Positions 34,816 through 46,080 of a DNA stretch of 64,000 nucleotides are shown here, in pieces (position 1 is the first letter of the stretch; the number at the start of each line of letters is the position of its first letter). This stretch comes from Sipunculus nudus. Taxonomy: Eukaryota > Annelida > Sipuncula > Golfingiida > Sipunculidae. A program made the translations under genes and the position numbers. Where the stretch lies: the NCBI GenBank assembly GCA_026874595.1, contig CM049306.1:45944019-46008018 (forward strand), read 5' to 3'. The notes beneath the pieces were generated by a model, which worked only from the letters and a program-made list of their open reading frames with translations, ran no database searches and was not told the origin of the DNA.

Positions 34816-36282
34816 TCCCTCATAATTCACAGGTTCACAATTTAATACAGTAAAAAACACTTAATATCTAAGAAATTTCAAAATTTGGATATCCTGATGA
34901 TTCAAACCAACTTAGAAGCCTATTACACATAGACAATAACGAACTAGATGACCAAGGTCGAGCGCTTGCCGGAAGTTGAAAGAGAAATAGGTGAAGGTCA
35001 GATTATTCTTTTAAATTATGTTTAATGAACAGGAGACTAAAATTAGCAACTGTTTAAGTGGATGCGACCATTTGTAAACAAATTATGAAGAAAATAAGCC
35101 ACTGAGGTTTGATTGTGGCCTTGACATTTGACCTTTGACCCAATTTTGAATAAAAAACAAGTGGGTCTGTTGTTAATAGATATTTACCGATGGTATAAGT
35201 TTCAGAGCGATTGCATTAAACTGTGGCCTGTACCAGATATAAAAAAATATTTGAATATTTCGAAGATCGATAAGTTTTACCCAAATTTAGGTCAACATTA
35301 TGTCATAATATGGCCAAATCTCCACCGGAATAAGGCCATATTTTCTAATTTTCAGAAGCAGTAATGAAAATTATTATAACATCATTTATAGTTTTTGAGA
35401 TATGACACAATAATGATATATTGCAGTGTTGTCAGTGCAGCATTCCCTGGATGTCATATTACCGTAAAACATAAAATTATGAATGGCATACTGTAAAAGA
35501 GCAAATGATAAAGTGAAATCAGAACCAGATTGCTATAAAAGTAAAAAAATTTATTTTAATACTTAAATACCCCCCCCCCGTTCAAATTATCATTCATAAA
35601 CACAGCTGTCCCACCATTAAAACAAGGGAGCGTTGGGCCACATACAGATCTAAGCTGGAATTATCTATTTATAAGATTATAACTGCATAGAATCACAGAA
35701 GTTTGAAAAAAGGTTTAAGTTAATTTGTAAGGTCTGGTATATATATTTTCTATAAATGAACTTTACTACTGGGAGGTGGATGGGGTTCCATCTTTATTTT
35801 CACACAGGCTGCATACCAACCATACACACCACTGAAAGCTACCATTTGATGCATCAGAATCTTAAATAATTGTGCAATACATGTACAGTAAATAATCTTT
35901 ATTTCAACTATAGTCATGAGTTGTAATCGCCTCATGAAATATGAAACTTTTAATTTTGCTATTTTTCATAACCTTGTTTGCTTCTGTATAAGCAAATGTG
36001 GCTCAATGATAGAGCCAAGCTCTGACTTGGCCAAGTGCTTCTGTCAAATCCCTCATTTTCACACAAGTAACTGTAACCCATGGGTCATGACACTCAGCTG
36101 GTTGCCTGGTTGGTATTGGCTATAATGTGACACTAGATACATTTATGTGTTTGATACTTGTTTTCATAAGGATACTGTACAGAAGCCTGTAATTTATCAA
36201 AATAAGGTCATGCAATGAATCATGCCAGAAACTGATGAAACATTCGATGATCAATGTGTATGTCAAGAATCATGGCAATCAA

Positions 36283-36672
36283 TGCATTAGTTATTCAGAC
36301 ACTGGAGCTTTTGTATCAATTTTTTATATATACTTGGGGGGGGGGGGGGTTATTACGAGCCCCTATAGCTTGGAGAATATGGGTAATAGAGACCTAATTT
36401 CAAATTTTTTCATGGAACTCCTGGATGTAAAGTTAAAATATTCTAGATCCAACAGTGACTATTTGTGTCCTGTAAAAAGATGACTGCTTCTATTGAAGGT
36501 CTCAAAAATAGAGCCTTCAGTGCATTACTTATTCAGATACTGGAGCTTTTGTATCAAAATTTTAATTATTTGGGGGGGGGGACTAACAAGCCCCATAGCT
36601 TGTAGGACCTAATTTCAGGTTTCCAAGGAGTTTCCAGGTCCAGCCATAATGATTTGTGCCCTGCTAACAGCC
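36283..36672. repeat. Degenerate tandem repeat with G tracts
   Basis: Two copies start at 36283 and 36521 (TGCATTA..TATTCAGA, then CTGGAGCTTTTGTATCAA). Each is followed by a run of 10 or more G and a phrase like AGCCCC.ATAGCTTG. The second copy is shorter. Confidence 0.75.
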
Positions 36673-37961
36673 AGACGGCATGACAAAGGATGACGGTCAA
36701 AGACCCATCACTACAGCTCAGTTGATTTTCTGTCAGCTGAGCTAGAAACCTTTATTGTGACTTACCTGATATCTTATAATAATTTGCTATTCTATATTTA
36801 TTCACTTAATTATTCAGCAGAGGTAACTGGATACATACCTTACTGTACACTCTTTACACAGCGCTTTACCTATAGGGCTGCTACCTATATCGTAAGCGCT
36901 GTTTGTTTTGACCTCGTATCCTGAATCGCTACACTAGAGGGGAGCACTGTATTTTGGTCCAATCAGATGAAACCCTGTGCTGGAAGACACAACCTCTATG
37001 GTTGGCTGATATGGTCACATGATTAATAAATAGGAAATATAAATGCTGTTGGCAATTTTTTAGGGGTTGAAGAGGTCATTGTGTATGAGCTATACCACAA
37101 ACTTATTCAATATATAGTTGTGGTCCTCTCCACTGCGTGTAAACAATTGGGATGCCCGATATGCGACACACAACTGATGTGACAAGGTATCTACATAATT
37201 ATAAGGCAGTGTTGCCAGCAAAGACGGTTAACCAGCCAATTGAAGTATACATGAAGCAACTGTTGTTTCATTTGTCTTGAGTGACAGCTCATCGCCCTAG
37301 CAACCGTTTGAGCAGGCCACAGTCTGTACGTGGCACAGGGTCAGACAGAATGGCCCGACACGTGGTTTGCACTGGTCCTTGAATGTGCACATAGGATTTC
37401 AAACGAAATTTTACAACACTGGCTACGTTTTGCTGGCAAATGGATACTTGGTTACGCTAACATAATCTTAATGTCATAATTGACCAGTTGATGATGCAAC
37501 AAAGCAGAGGGAGCAATTCAAATTAGACTATTTTTACTAAGAGTAACGACTTGAGTGCACTTAAGCGCACTTGAAGTGCAGCTATTGGCAGAGCCATGAT
37601 GCCTGTCGAGTGTTTGTTAACTGGCATTTGGTTGGCTGCAAGACAAGGACACACCTCCTGGTGTTTAAGTGTATCATAAACGGTCACACCCAGCAGCAGG
37701 AAAATCAGTAGCTTCTTAAGAAGCACAAGATTTCTGCTGCCTCAGGAGGGTAACCTTACTGAGAATGCGGCTGTTTCACTAAAAATCAAGAAATATAAAA
37801 AGTTGTCTTCTTGACCTTGGAAATGACAGGAAGTACCAGTGCATTGTGGGTAAATTTTGCCATGCTGCAGCTCCACCTATATTTGATTTAAGGAACTATC
37901 CTTTGTTCTAGAAAATTGAAAGAGGATAAAACAGCTAATGATTTCTTGATTCTTTGGGTGC

Positions 37962-38188
37962 GTGACGGATGTTACAAGACCCCAATTTTCCCGTGACGGA
38001 CGTTACATGTGACGGACATTACAGTTTTTTATCGCCTGCTGTATCAAACTTGTCATACTTTCCCGCAGACTCTTAATATTATTCACCTTCTCTTGTCAAG
38101 ACCTAAGAAAATTAAAAAGGTTATTTCAGAATTCTATCTAATTTTTCTACAATAAAAATAGTTTGACATTAATGTGACGGACGTTACA
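37962..38188 (+). repeat. Subterminal motif cluster, right (four copies)
   Basis: GTGACGGACGTTACA or a one-base variant occurs at 37962, 37993, 38009 and 38174, in the same orientation as in the left cluster. Confidence 0.85.
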
Positions 38189-38843
38189 TGACCCATGAAG
38201 ATAAAAGTCACCCCTGACTTTCTGACCAGTCACTTCAACAGTTGGGCTGAAGCTTCTTTCTGCCTGAAATTCATTCTCTAGTGATTACAAAGTGAATGGT
38301 ATGAAGAGTAATACCCATTTAGTTTCTAGAAAATAAAGGAGTTCATTATTACCTGTTTTTGAGCAAATTTCATTGTTAAATTTAGCCATTTTTACAGGTG
38401 CAAAATTCTTGCAGACAGAGTATGTTTCAACCATAAATTTATTTAGTTTCATAAAGGTAGGGGTCATATGGTCAGATTAAAGCCCTTTGCTGGATGCAAA
38501 ACACAAATTAATTTTTTGCTCATCATGTCCCTATTTTCATGGAATTGCCCATTTGTTGGATATGTTAATACAGAATTTGTGCCACTTTTCTGTAAAATTA
38601 AAGAAAGCAATAGTGTTTTGTACAATTGACAAGTGTGCTGCTTGATTGTGACTTGCGCCACTAGGGGGCAGGGTCATAGCTGGCATATACGGCTGCCGTG
38701 GGCGCCGGTGAACCGACCACGACACGAAACACTCGTTTTTATCTTTATGACATGAATTTATGAAACAATATTGCAGAGATATATTCATCAGATGATTATC
38801 TATCGATTGGTGTTACGTTTTTGGTTCAGGTTCGAAGTGAAGT

Positions 38844-38908
38844 GGGTGTTTCGTGGTGTTTCGTCACAGATACCCAAAACACCGGTGTTTTGGGTGTTTA
38901 GGGGGACC
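38844..38908 (-). repeat. Right terminal inverted repeat
   Basis: Inverse of 34041-34106 with two or three differences; the internal palindrome is also intact, with CG in place of AG at its centre. Confidence 0.88.
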
Positions 38909-38918
38909 GCCTCATACG
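38909..38918. other. Target-site duplication, right
   Basis: GCCTCATACG, identical to 34031-34040. Confidence 0.85.
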
Positions 38919-39557
38919 CTGCGGTCGTTGACCGGAGTTCATAACTAGTCTTAGCGATGTTTAAATATCATTAGCGCGGATTTAATTTTGAAAAAAAAAG
39001 TGAGCCATAAAAATAAGTTTGTCATAACGTTAGCGATCAACTGTCATTGCTTATCACACACATTTTGACTTGACAACAAGTCAGTTCGTGACGACGACAA
39101 ACTGACGACCGGCTTCGATAACATCAATAGAATATTCATCAATAAGACAATATGACTCAATGCCAATTACCATAGACATAGTACCAATATAGAGAGACTG
39201 TTTGATAACGTGAGCAGTCACCTGTAATCAAATGATCGATCCCATAACTGCTTTGAAGTTTATTGAGATTTTAATGGGGTCTGCTTCTAATTACGTTGAG
39301 CACAAGTCAGTGATCAACAAAGTGACTCAGTGTGTACTCATTGTACATCATTAATTAGCGGTTTGTGTTTGTGCAATATAACAAACAGGCTATTCAAAGC
39401 TTTTGATAAAGGCTTGTTTAATAAAGTTATAAAAGGACCAGCTTTCTTTGATAATTATTAATAAGAATCCCTTGTTTAGCAGAGCAAAATTGATTAATTG
39501 TTTTAAGTAAATATTGTTGTTTACTTGTAAATATTGTTGTGAATAACTTGATTATCT

Positions 39558-39602
39558 ATAATATATACATATACATATGCATATATATATATATATATAT
39601 AA

Positions 39603-39653
<51 letters not shown>

Positions 39654-39658
39654 TATCC
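39558..39658. repeat. (TA)n-rich microsatellite
   Basis: Interrupted TA/CATA repeats; the minus-strand frame of alternating Tyr and Ile read here is not a gene. Confidence 0.95.
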
Positions 39659-39830
39659 AGTATGTTTTTTAATAATAAATAAATAAATGTTTACGTAGAC
39701 ATATATGCCTTGATATTCTTTGTTCGCATCATGGTGAGACTTAGACCACCTGAGACTTAAGACCACCTGTGACTTAAGACCGCTTTTGGTGTGGCACATC
39801 AGGTGGTCTTAACTCTCAGGTTTTACTGTA

Positions 39831-40492
39831 ATTAGTTTAAAGTTGTACCTCCCACATGTATGTAATTTTGTTGATGGGACCATAATGCTGGTATAGTTCC
39901 CACATCTGCTAACAGATGGCAGTACATGTTTGAAATTTGGTTATTTCTGTTCTGACAGGGATATGGTATTTAAGATTTTCTACTTGGAGTGGATGTCTTT
40001 AGCTGCTAAAGAAAAAAAAAATATAAATTTATTAATGAAAAATTTTCTATGAAGGCCTTATAGGGGAATTAATGATCTGATAGGGAATAATTAAGAAAAG
40101 CTCCTATTTTTAAATGAGACAGGATTTAAGCTGTATCTTGACACACTGGTAATGTCACCACATATTAACAGTGCTAGCATGAAATCAGACCATACAATAA
40201 ATATCCTTTGACTATGTCTACTCAGGAATGAGCTGTAAAGGTGCAGAATGTATGAAAAATAGTGCCATATTAACCAGTAACCACCAAGTGAAAATGATTA
40301 TAGCTCGTGACAGTCTTAGGACATGATGAATTTGTACTGTGTTTTATGTGTGTTTCTTTGATTGTATATGTGTGTTATTGAAAGTGATAATAGTGTAAGG
40401 AGAAGAATATTTTTAGCAGAATTTAAACATTTGAAAATTCAGCATAATTTCCAGAACTGGTTTACAAGAAAGAACAGCCATCATCAAATAGA
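39831..40492. other. Intron sequence, nothing recognised
   Basis: AT-rich, no gene, no clear repeat. Confidence 0.4.
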
Positions 40493-40934
40493 TACTGTGG
40501 TTGGCTTCATATTCGCGAGGCTGAAATTTCGCGATTTTTCCATTTTTAATGTTTTGCGAGGGTTTCATTTTCGCGATCTCACAAGAACCTACTAGTATAT
40601 CAAATCATTGGCAAAACCATATACCTTTGTGTTTTATAAAATGAGAATAGGTTATGCGTTTGTGACATTTTCTTATATAATGATGGGCCAGTACACACAG
40701 CATAGGTGGTTTAGTTCAAATTTAAGGCTTAAATTTCCCTATACCTGCAAGGATGTAATTTATTAAAAAAATTCTCTCTGTTCTAACCTATTACCATACA
40801 AGTATTTATTACACTAAATAAGAAGAACATTCTCAATTGGCCGATTATTCCCGAGGGTTTCATTTTCGCGATTATTTCCTATTCGCGAATATCGCGAAAT
40901 TAAAACCCTCGCGAACAAAAAGGCAACCACAGTA
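40493..40934. mobile_element. MITE, TACTGTGGTT family, copy 2
   Basis: It starts TACTGTGGTTGGC and ends with the inverse TGCCAACCACAGTA-type terminus (GGCAACCACAGTA). The subterminal TTCGCGA boxes match copy 1 at 29656-30035. It is 442 bp with no coding potential. Confidence 0.75.
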
Positions 40935-41455
40935 TTTCAGTGACAGTGGTAGAAGATGCATTCTTTTGTTTGAAGGCAACCAAATTGTAACACAAAAAGA
41001 AGAATACTGAAGATTTGCATTTGAGATATTATTCAGAAAAGATTCCTTAATTATATAATTAAATGACAAAGTCAGGATTCTATGGTTAAGGTACAGTCAC
41101 ACTGCCACAGTGATTTCTTTCAGGCGAGATAACTCGAAAAATATTTCATGGATCTTTACCAAACTTGACATGTACATAGATATAGATGAGAGGATGAAGT
41201 CTATCTAAAATGGGGTTATGACCTTTACTAGGAGAGTGACCTTGACCTTGAAAAGGTCCATTTTGGGAGAAAATCACACAAATTCTTAAATATCTCAAGA
41301 AATCTTGCATGGATTGATCCAAAAATCAAGTTACCCTAAGATCTTGGATAGTGTTGTCATTTACTGGAAATGATGGTGCCACCTATTATCCTTTTCTTGT
41401 TTTTGTGCTGTTTAATACCCCATTCATTGCCACTTGACAGGACTTTGAGCATTAT

Positions 41456-43032
41456 TACTGTATTTTCTCAAATAATTCGGAATGAAAAAATAATTAAGAT
41501 CTTAGAATTACGAAATAAAACAATAAAATAGAGGAAATTTAGTTTTGCTGACGCATGGACCATCGATGTCATTTCATAGATGGGCGATAATGCCCGAAGT
41601 TTAAATATCTAACATATATAAAACCAAGGTGCCAATATTTGTCACGTTTGTTTGATTAAACCCATTTCTGCAGTTCTTTTTCCCCCCTCAGATAATCTTT
41701 AAACACGAGATTCTCCGTGAAAACTTATGATTTTGTTGTTTTATAATGGTACATTATATAGACGGGTCTTACGTTTAGGCCGCCATACTTAACAGTCAAC
41801 TTCCGATCAGCTGTTAAGGCCACATGGAGTAAAATTTATAACGGATTTTGCTTACACTTTATTAATATTTTTGTGCCTATCATTCACTGAATTACTGTAT
41901 GCAAGGACCAAATCGAAGTATATTTCCATGCTGAATAAAACAAAAGACAAAACGAGGTAAAATCCTGAACTGCTCAAGGTAGTGCAGCGAGGGCCCCTTC
42001 CCAGGAGTCGAGGTCCAAGTGGTGAAGTGTTAATTGCTTGTGTAAGGAAGACCTCTGATGTGTGAGACAACATCCCTTTGATAATTAATTACATTGGAAA
42101 ACCACCGGGTAGCAAGGCTCCCATCACAATCCGTTGATGATTAATTAGTATGCTAGAACAAAACACACCTTAACCAAACGAGTGACCGTTATAAACTCTG
42201 TAGGAATGGTGAGACAATGTTAATTGTGATAAAAAGAACAAAAATTAGTTAACAATAACACAATTTAATGAAATGAAGAACAACAAATTATATAGAAGTT
42301 TTATTTTACATGTCAGAAATAAGAGTAATTAGTATATGTGTGGCCCCATTTGACCTCAGGTAACGCACGCTGAGGTCGCGTGACTTGGGAATTCCCAGTA
42401 AAAGTGCATACATTAAACTCGTTTGCTGCATAGTTATATCACATGCAATCGGAATAAAACTGTCACTTTGAGAGAGATGACATCGTATGGATAAGTATAC
42501 TGAATTGTAAAAGGTAAGTTTTCTGCCCATGTTTTGAGGATGTCAATAATTATATATTTATAAATCAAAGTAAAGGGCAATATGGGAAGGCAAAACAGTT
42601 AATTGTCAACAGGTGCTGCGAATGTTTTATGCGAGGCGATAATTTGTGGTAATGGGTCGTCCACGGCCTGGTTAGGGCTAAGGCCAAGGATAGTTTATTT
42701 AAGTTGCATTTTTTTAATGTTGGGATGCTACTCAGACATATGAAAATTATTTTTTGAGCAATATATTTTTAATAGTCACCCTAGTACTAAATTCATATCA
42801 GTAAATGCGATTCCTTTGATAACACTTAAAAAGGTGCAAAGTTTTTGTTGTTCCGTTCAATACGGTCATGTCATAACAAGGCAAGATGATGACCGGCATG
42901 AAAACGGTAGCCTGACAGCTGAGCTCCGAGGTTTGTTCTTTCGAAATTATATAGTAAAAAAATAATAAAGATTTTTAGAAAACTACGTTTACGAAAAAAA
43001 ACAGATTCCGAATTATTTTAGAAAATACGGTA
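41456..43032. mobile_element. TA-flanked DNA transposon, 1.58 kb, inside the repeat array
   Basis: The left end reads TACTGTATTTTCTC and the right end in complement reads TACCGTATTTTCTA, followed on both sides by AAATAATTCGGAAT. The empty site is visible twice in sister repeats (GCATTATAAGTCAAAAACTA at about 43350 and 44556), while here GCATTAT and GTCAAAAACTAA are separated by the element with TA at each edge. That fixes both ends and a TA target. No transposase frame is visible. Confidence 0.82.
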
Positions 43033-44739
43033 GTCAAAAACTAACAGACAGATTTCTTTCATATTATGCATATACATAGATATTGGTTAGCAATGATGTT
43101 AATTTAAATTGAGGTCATGACCTTTCCTATGAGAGTGGCCTTGACCTTGAATATTGCCATATATGGTGAAAATTACACAAAATCATAAGTATCTCAATAA
43201 AGGATGCATGGATTGGTCCAAAGATCAAATTGACTGAAATTCATGGGAAGATTTGTCTTCTGCTAGAGACAGGTGGCACCACCTTCTGTCCTTTTCTTGT
43301 TTTCGCACCTTTTAATACCCCATCATTGCCACTTGACAGTACAATGAGCATTATAAGTCAAAAACTAATGGACAGATTGGGCTGAAATTGTGCATGTCCA
43401 TTGATCTTGGATACCTCCATCTTGTATTCAATACTGGTGGTGCCATCTGCAATCATTTTTGTCGGGTGTTGATCCGTACATTTGCTTTAGGTGAAAATTG
43501 CTCATATCTCAGAGGTTGTTTAATGTGTTGGTCGGAAATTTGGCATGTACATCCAAACTTGGAGAGTTTTCGTGTCATCCAGACAAATGTCGCCACTTAC
43601 CTTACCATTTTCATAGTTCAAATTAATCCCTTTTTCTCAAGAGTGATTCACTATATTGGCCTGAACTTGTTCATGTCCATAGATCTTGGATTCCTCCATC
43701 TTGTATTCAAGACTCGTGGTGCCCTCTGTAGTTGTCTTTTGATGGTGTCCATCCATCTATTTGCTTTGGGTAAATATTGCATATATCTGTGGTGTGGATT
43801 GATGTATCAGCCTGAAATTGTGGCATGTTTATCTGTCTTTGATGGCTTTGTTGTAGAGTGTCAGGTGGTGCCCACTTCTTTTCTGTTTTTATAGAATACA
43901 TTGATGCACTTTTCTCAGTGGTGGATCGGTGTCTTGACCTGAAATCTTGCATGGTGTATCAATCTGTAGATCTGTTTTTGGTGAAAAGTGCACAAAAATG
44001 ATGAGGTTAATTGGTATCACTGGTGCTGCAAATTTTGAGTCATGTCATGTCAGGAACATTCCATGGGGGCCTATTCTAAAAGGAGGCAGGATTTAATTGT
44101 CTGGGGGGGGGGGGGAGGGAGGGATTAATTGGCGCCAAGAAATTCTAGTTGTATCCCCAGACAAAGTCGGGATACTTTGGTTTTTTTATGACAGTCCTGC
44201 TGCAGCTGCAGAAAAATCTTGTGAGCAAGATAACACAAAAAATTTCAGAGATCTTTTTCATACTTATCATGTGCATAATTATAGTAAAGAGGATGTAGCC
44301 TACTTAAAATGGGGTCATGATCTTTGCTAGGAGAGTGAACTTGACCTTGTATAGGTCCATTTTTGCTGAAAATCACACAATTTCTAAAATATCTCAAGAA
44401 AGTTTGCATGGATTGGTCCAAAAATCAAGGTGACCGAAGATCTTGGACAGCCTTGTGATGTGATGGAAACACGTGGGGCAACCTATTATCCTTTTCTTGG
44501 TTTTTTTAAGCCTTTAAAAACCCCCATGATTGCTTCTTGACAGTACTGTGAGTGTGAGCATTATAAGTCAAAAACTAATGGACAGATTTATTTTATATTA
44601 TGAACATGTAGTGAGATGGGTTATGGGATGAGGTCTAGTAAAATTTGGGTTATGACCTTTACCATGAGAGTGGCCTTGACCTTGAATATTTCCATGTTTG
44701 GTAAAATCACACACCTCTTATGATATCTCCAGTGTTGAT

Positions 44740-46080
44740 AGCCATATGGATTTCAAACGTGACTTATGTATGGCCCACCACTAAAGTAAGAACCCTATTG
44801 GTTCTTGGGTCATGAGGTCAGAGATCAAGGTCACAGTACTTGCATCTTTAAAGATATTGTTGATGCATTTTAAGCCAAACTTTTCATTCCCAGATCTTCC
44901 ATCTTGAACATATAGCTCACCTGTCAATAGTGGATGATCCATGTCAATATTGGGGTCACAAGGTCAAAGGTCATGGCCACAGGAGCCATCTGTCCAAAAA
45001 ATTAGTTTCCGAGATGATAATTCTAGCTTGGATTGATATATGGATCTCAAACTTGACCCATCAATAAAGCAAGACCTCTATTGATTTTAGGTTCATTAGG
45101 TCAAACTGGTCAAGATCACAGGACAAACATCTTTAAAAATATTGTGGATGCATTTTAAGCAAAACTTTTAGTCCCAGACCTTTCTCCTTGCACATATCTT
45201 TCACGTACCAATAGAAGAAGACCTGTATCTAATTTTGGGTTACAGGGTCAAAGGTGAAGGTCACAGGAGCTATCTGTCCATAAATTCATTTCCTGATGAT
45301 AACTTCAGCTTGGATCGATATATGGGTTTCAATCTTGACTTATATATGTCCCATCAATAAAGTAGATTACTATTGATTTTGGGGTCATGAGGTCAAAGGT
45401 CAAGGTCACAGAACCTACATCTTTAAACAGATAGTGGATGCATTTTAAAACAAATCTTTTCATCTCAGACCTTTCATCTTGCACATATAGCTCACTTGTC
45501 ATTAGAGGAAGACCCCTATCAATTATGGGTCACAAGGTCAAAGGTGAAGGTCACATGAGCAATCTGTCTAAAAAATAGATTCTGGATGATAATTCCAGCT
45601 AGGATTGATATATGGATTTCAAACTTGACTTTTATGTATATGGCCAATAGATATAGCAATACCTCTATTGATCTTTGGGTAATGAAGTCAAAGGTCACAT
45701 GAACCACAACTTTGAAAAGATTGTTGATGCATGTTAAGCAACACTTTTCATCACAGACCTTTCATCTTTGCACAAATAGCTTACCTACCAATAGAGGTAG
45801 ATCCATATCAATTATGGGGTCACAGGGTCAAAGATAAAGGTCACAGGAGCCATCTGTCCAAAAATTCATTTCCTGATGATAACTCAAGCTTGGATTGATA
45901 TATGGGTTTCAAACTTGACTTATATATGGCCCATCAATGAAAGCCTTACCTCTTGCTAATATAGTTCCCCTGCCAATGGGCAAAGAATCCTGTCAACTTT
46001 AGGGTCACAAGGTCAAAGGTCAGTGGGACAGGAGCCATTTGTTCTCAAATCTTTTGAAACAGGATTTTGGTCAACCCCAT
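44740..46080. repeat. Tandem sub-array, period about 290 bp, five units
   Basis: The anchor GGATTTCAAACTTGACTT or a variant occurs near 44752, 45043, 45325, 45613 and 45903. Each unit carries one or two clusters of the form AGGTCAAAGGTCAAGGTCAC. The last unit is truncated. Confidence 0.85.

Larger units (their letters stand above)
34041..38908. mobile_element. Mutator-like (or similar) DNA transposon, 4.87 kb, non-autonomous
   Basis: Terminal inverted repeats of about 65 bp (34041-34106 and 38844-38908) agree at nearly every base, and a perfect 10-bp target duplication GCCTCATACG flanks them. Each terminus begins with GG(G)TCC and holds CCTAAACACCCAAAACAC. Weaker inverted matches extend inward (GGGCAATTCCA at 34161 against 38540; GTGGCACAAATT at 34427 against 38576). 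Long inverted repeats plus a 9-11-bp duplication are the mark of Mutator-superfamily elements; Merlin-type (8-9 bp) is a second choice. No frame over about 80 codons is convincing, so it depends on a transposase made elsewhere. Confidence 0.78.
33434..39830. mobile_element. TA-flanked DNA transposon split by a younger element
   Basis: The left end reads TACAGTGAAACCTGAACC; the right end, in complement, reads TACAGTAAAACCTGAGAG, matching over about 15 bases with one difference, and both are bounded by TA. This is the style of Tc1/mariner/pogo elements. Without the inner element (34041-38908) it would be about 1.5 kb. Both arms carry short repeats (GCGACC on the left, GACTTAAGACCACCTG on the right). 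No transposase frame is seen. Alternatively the two ends belong to separate related elements. Confidence 0.5.
41090..46080. repeat. Mollusc-type AGGTCA-rich repeat array
   Basis: Successive related segments share phrases such as CCTTGACCTTG, ATCTCAAGAAA, GCATGGATTG, CCTTTTCTTG and CATTATAAGTCAAAAACTAA. Blocks lie at 41090-41455, 43033-43380, 43380-43960 and 44200-44740, and a more regular sub-array follows to 46080. A transposon (41456-43032) splits one block. The 168-codon + frame at 43388-43894 is simply an open stretch of this repeat and shows no domain. Confidence 0.8.

Noticed and set aside
39521-39799. 92-codon minus frame of Tyr/Ile repeats
   Set aside because: Translation of a TA microsatellite.
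43388-43894. 168-codon + frame, the longest in the window
   Set aside because: It lies entirely in the mollusc-type repeat array, its residues follow the repeat phrases, and it has no domain or splice context.
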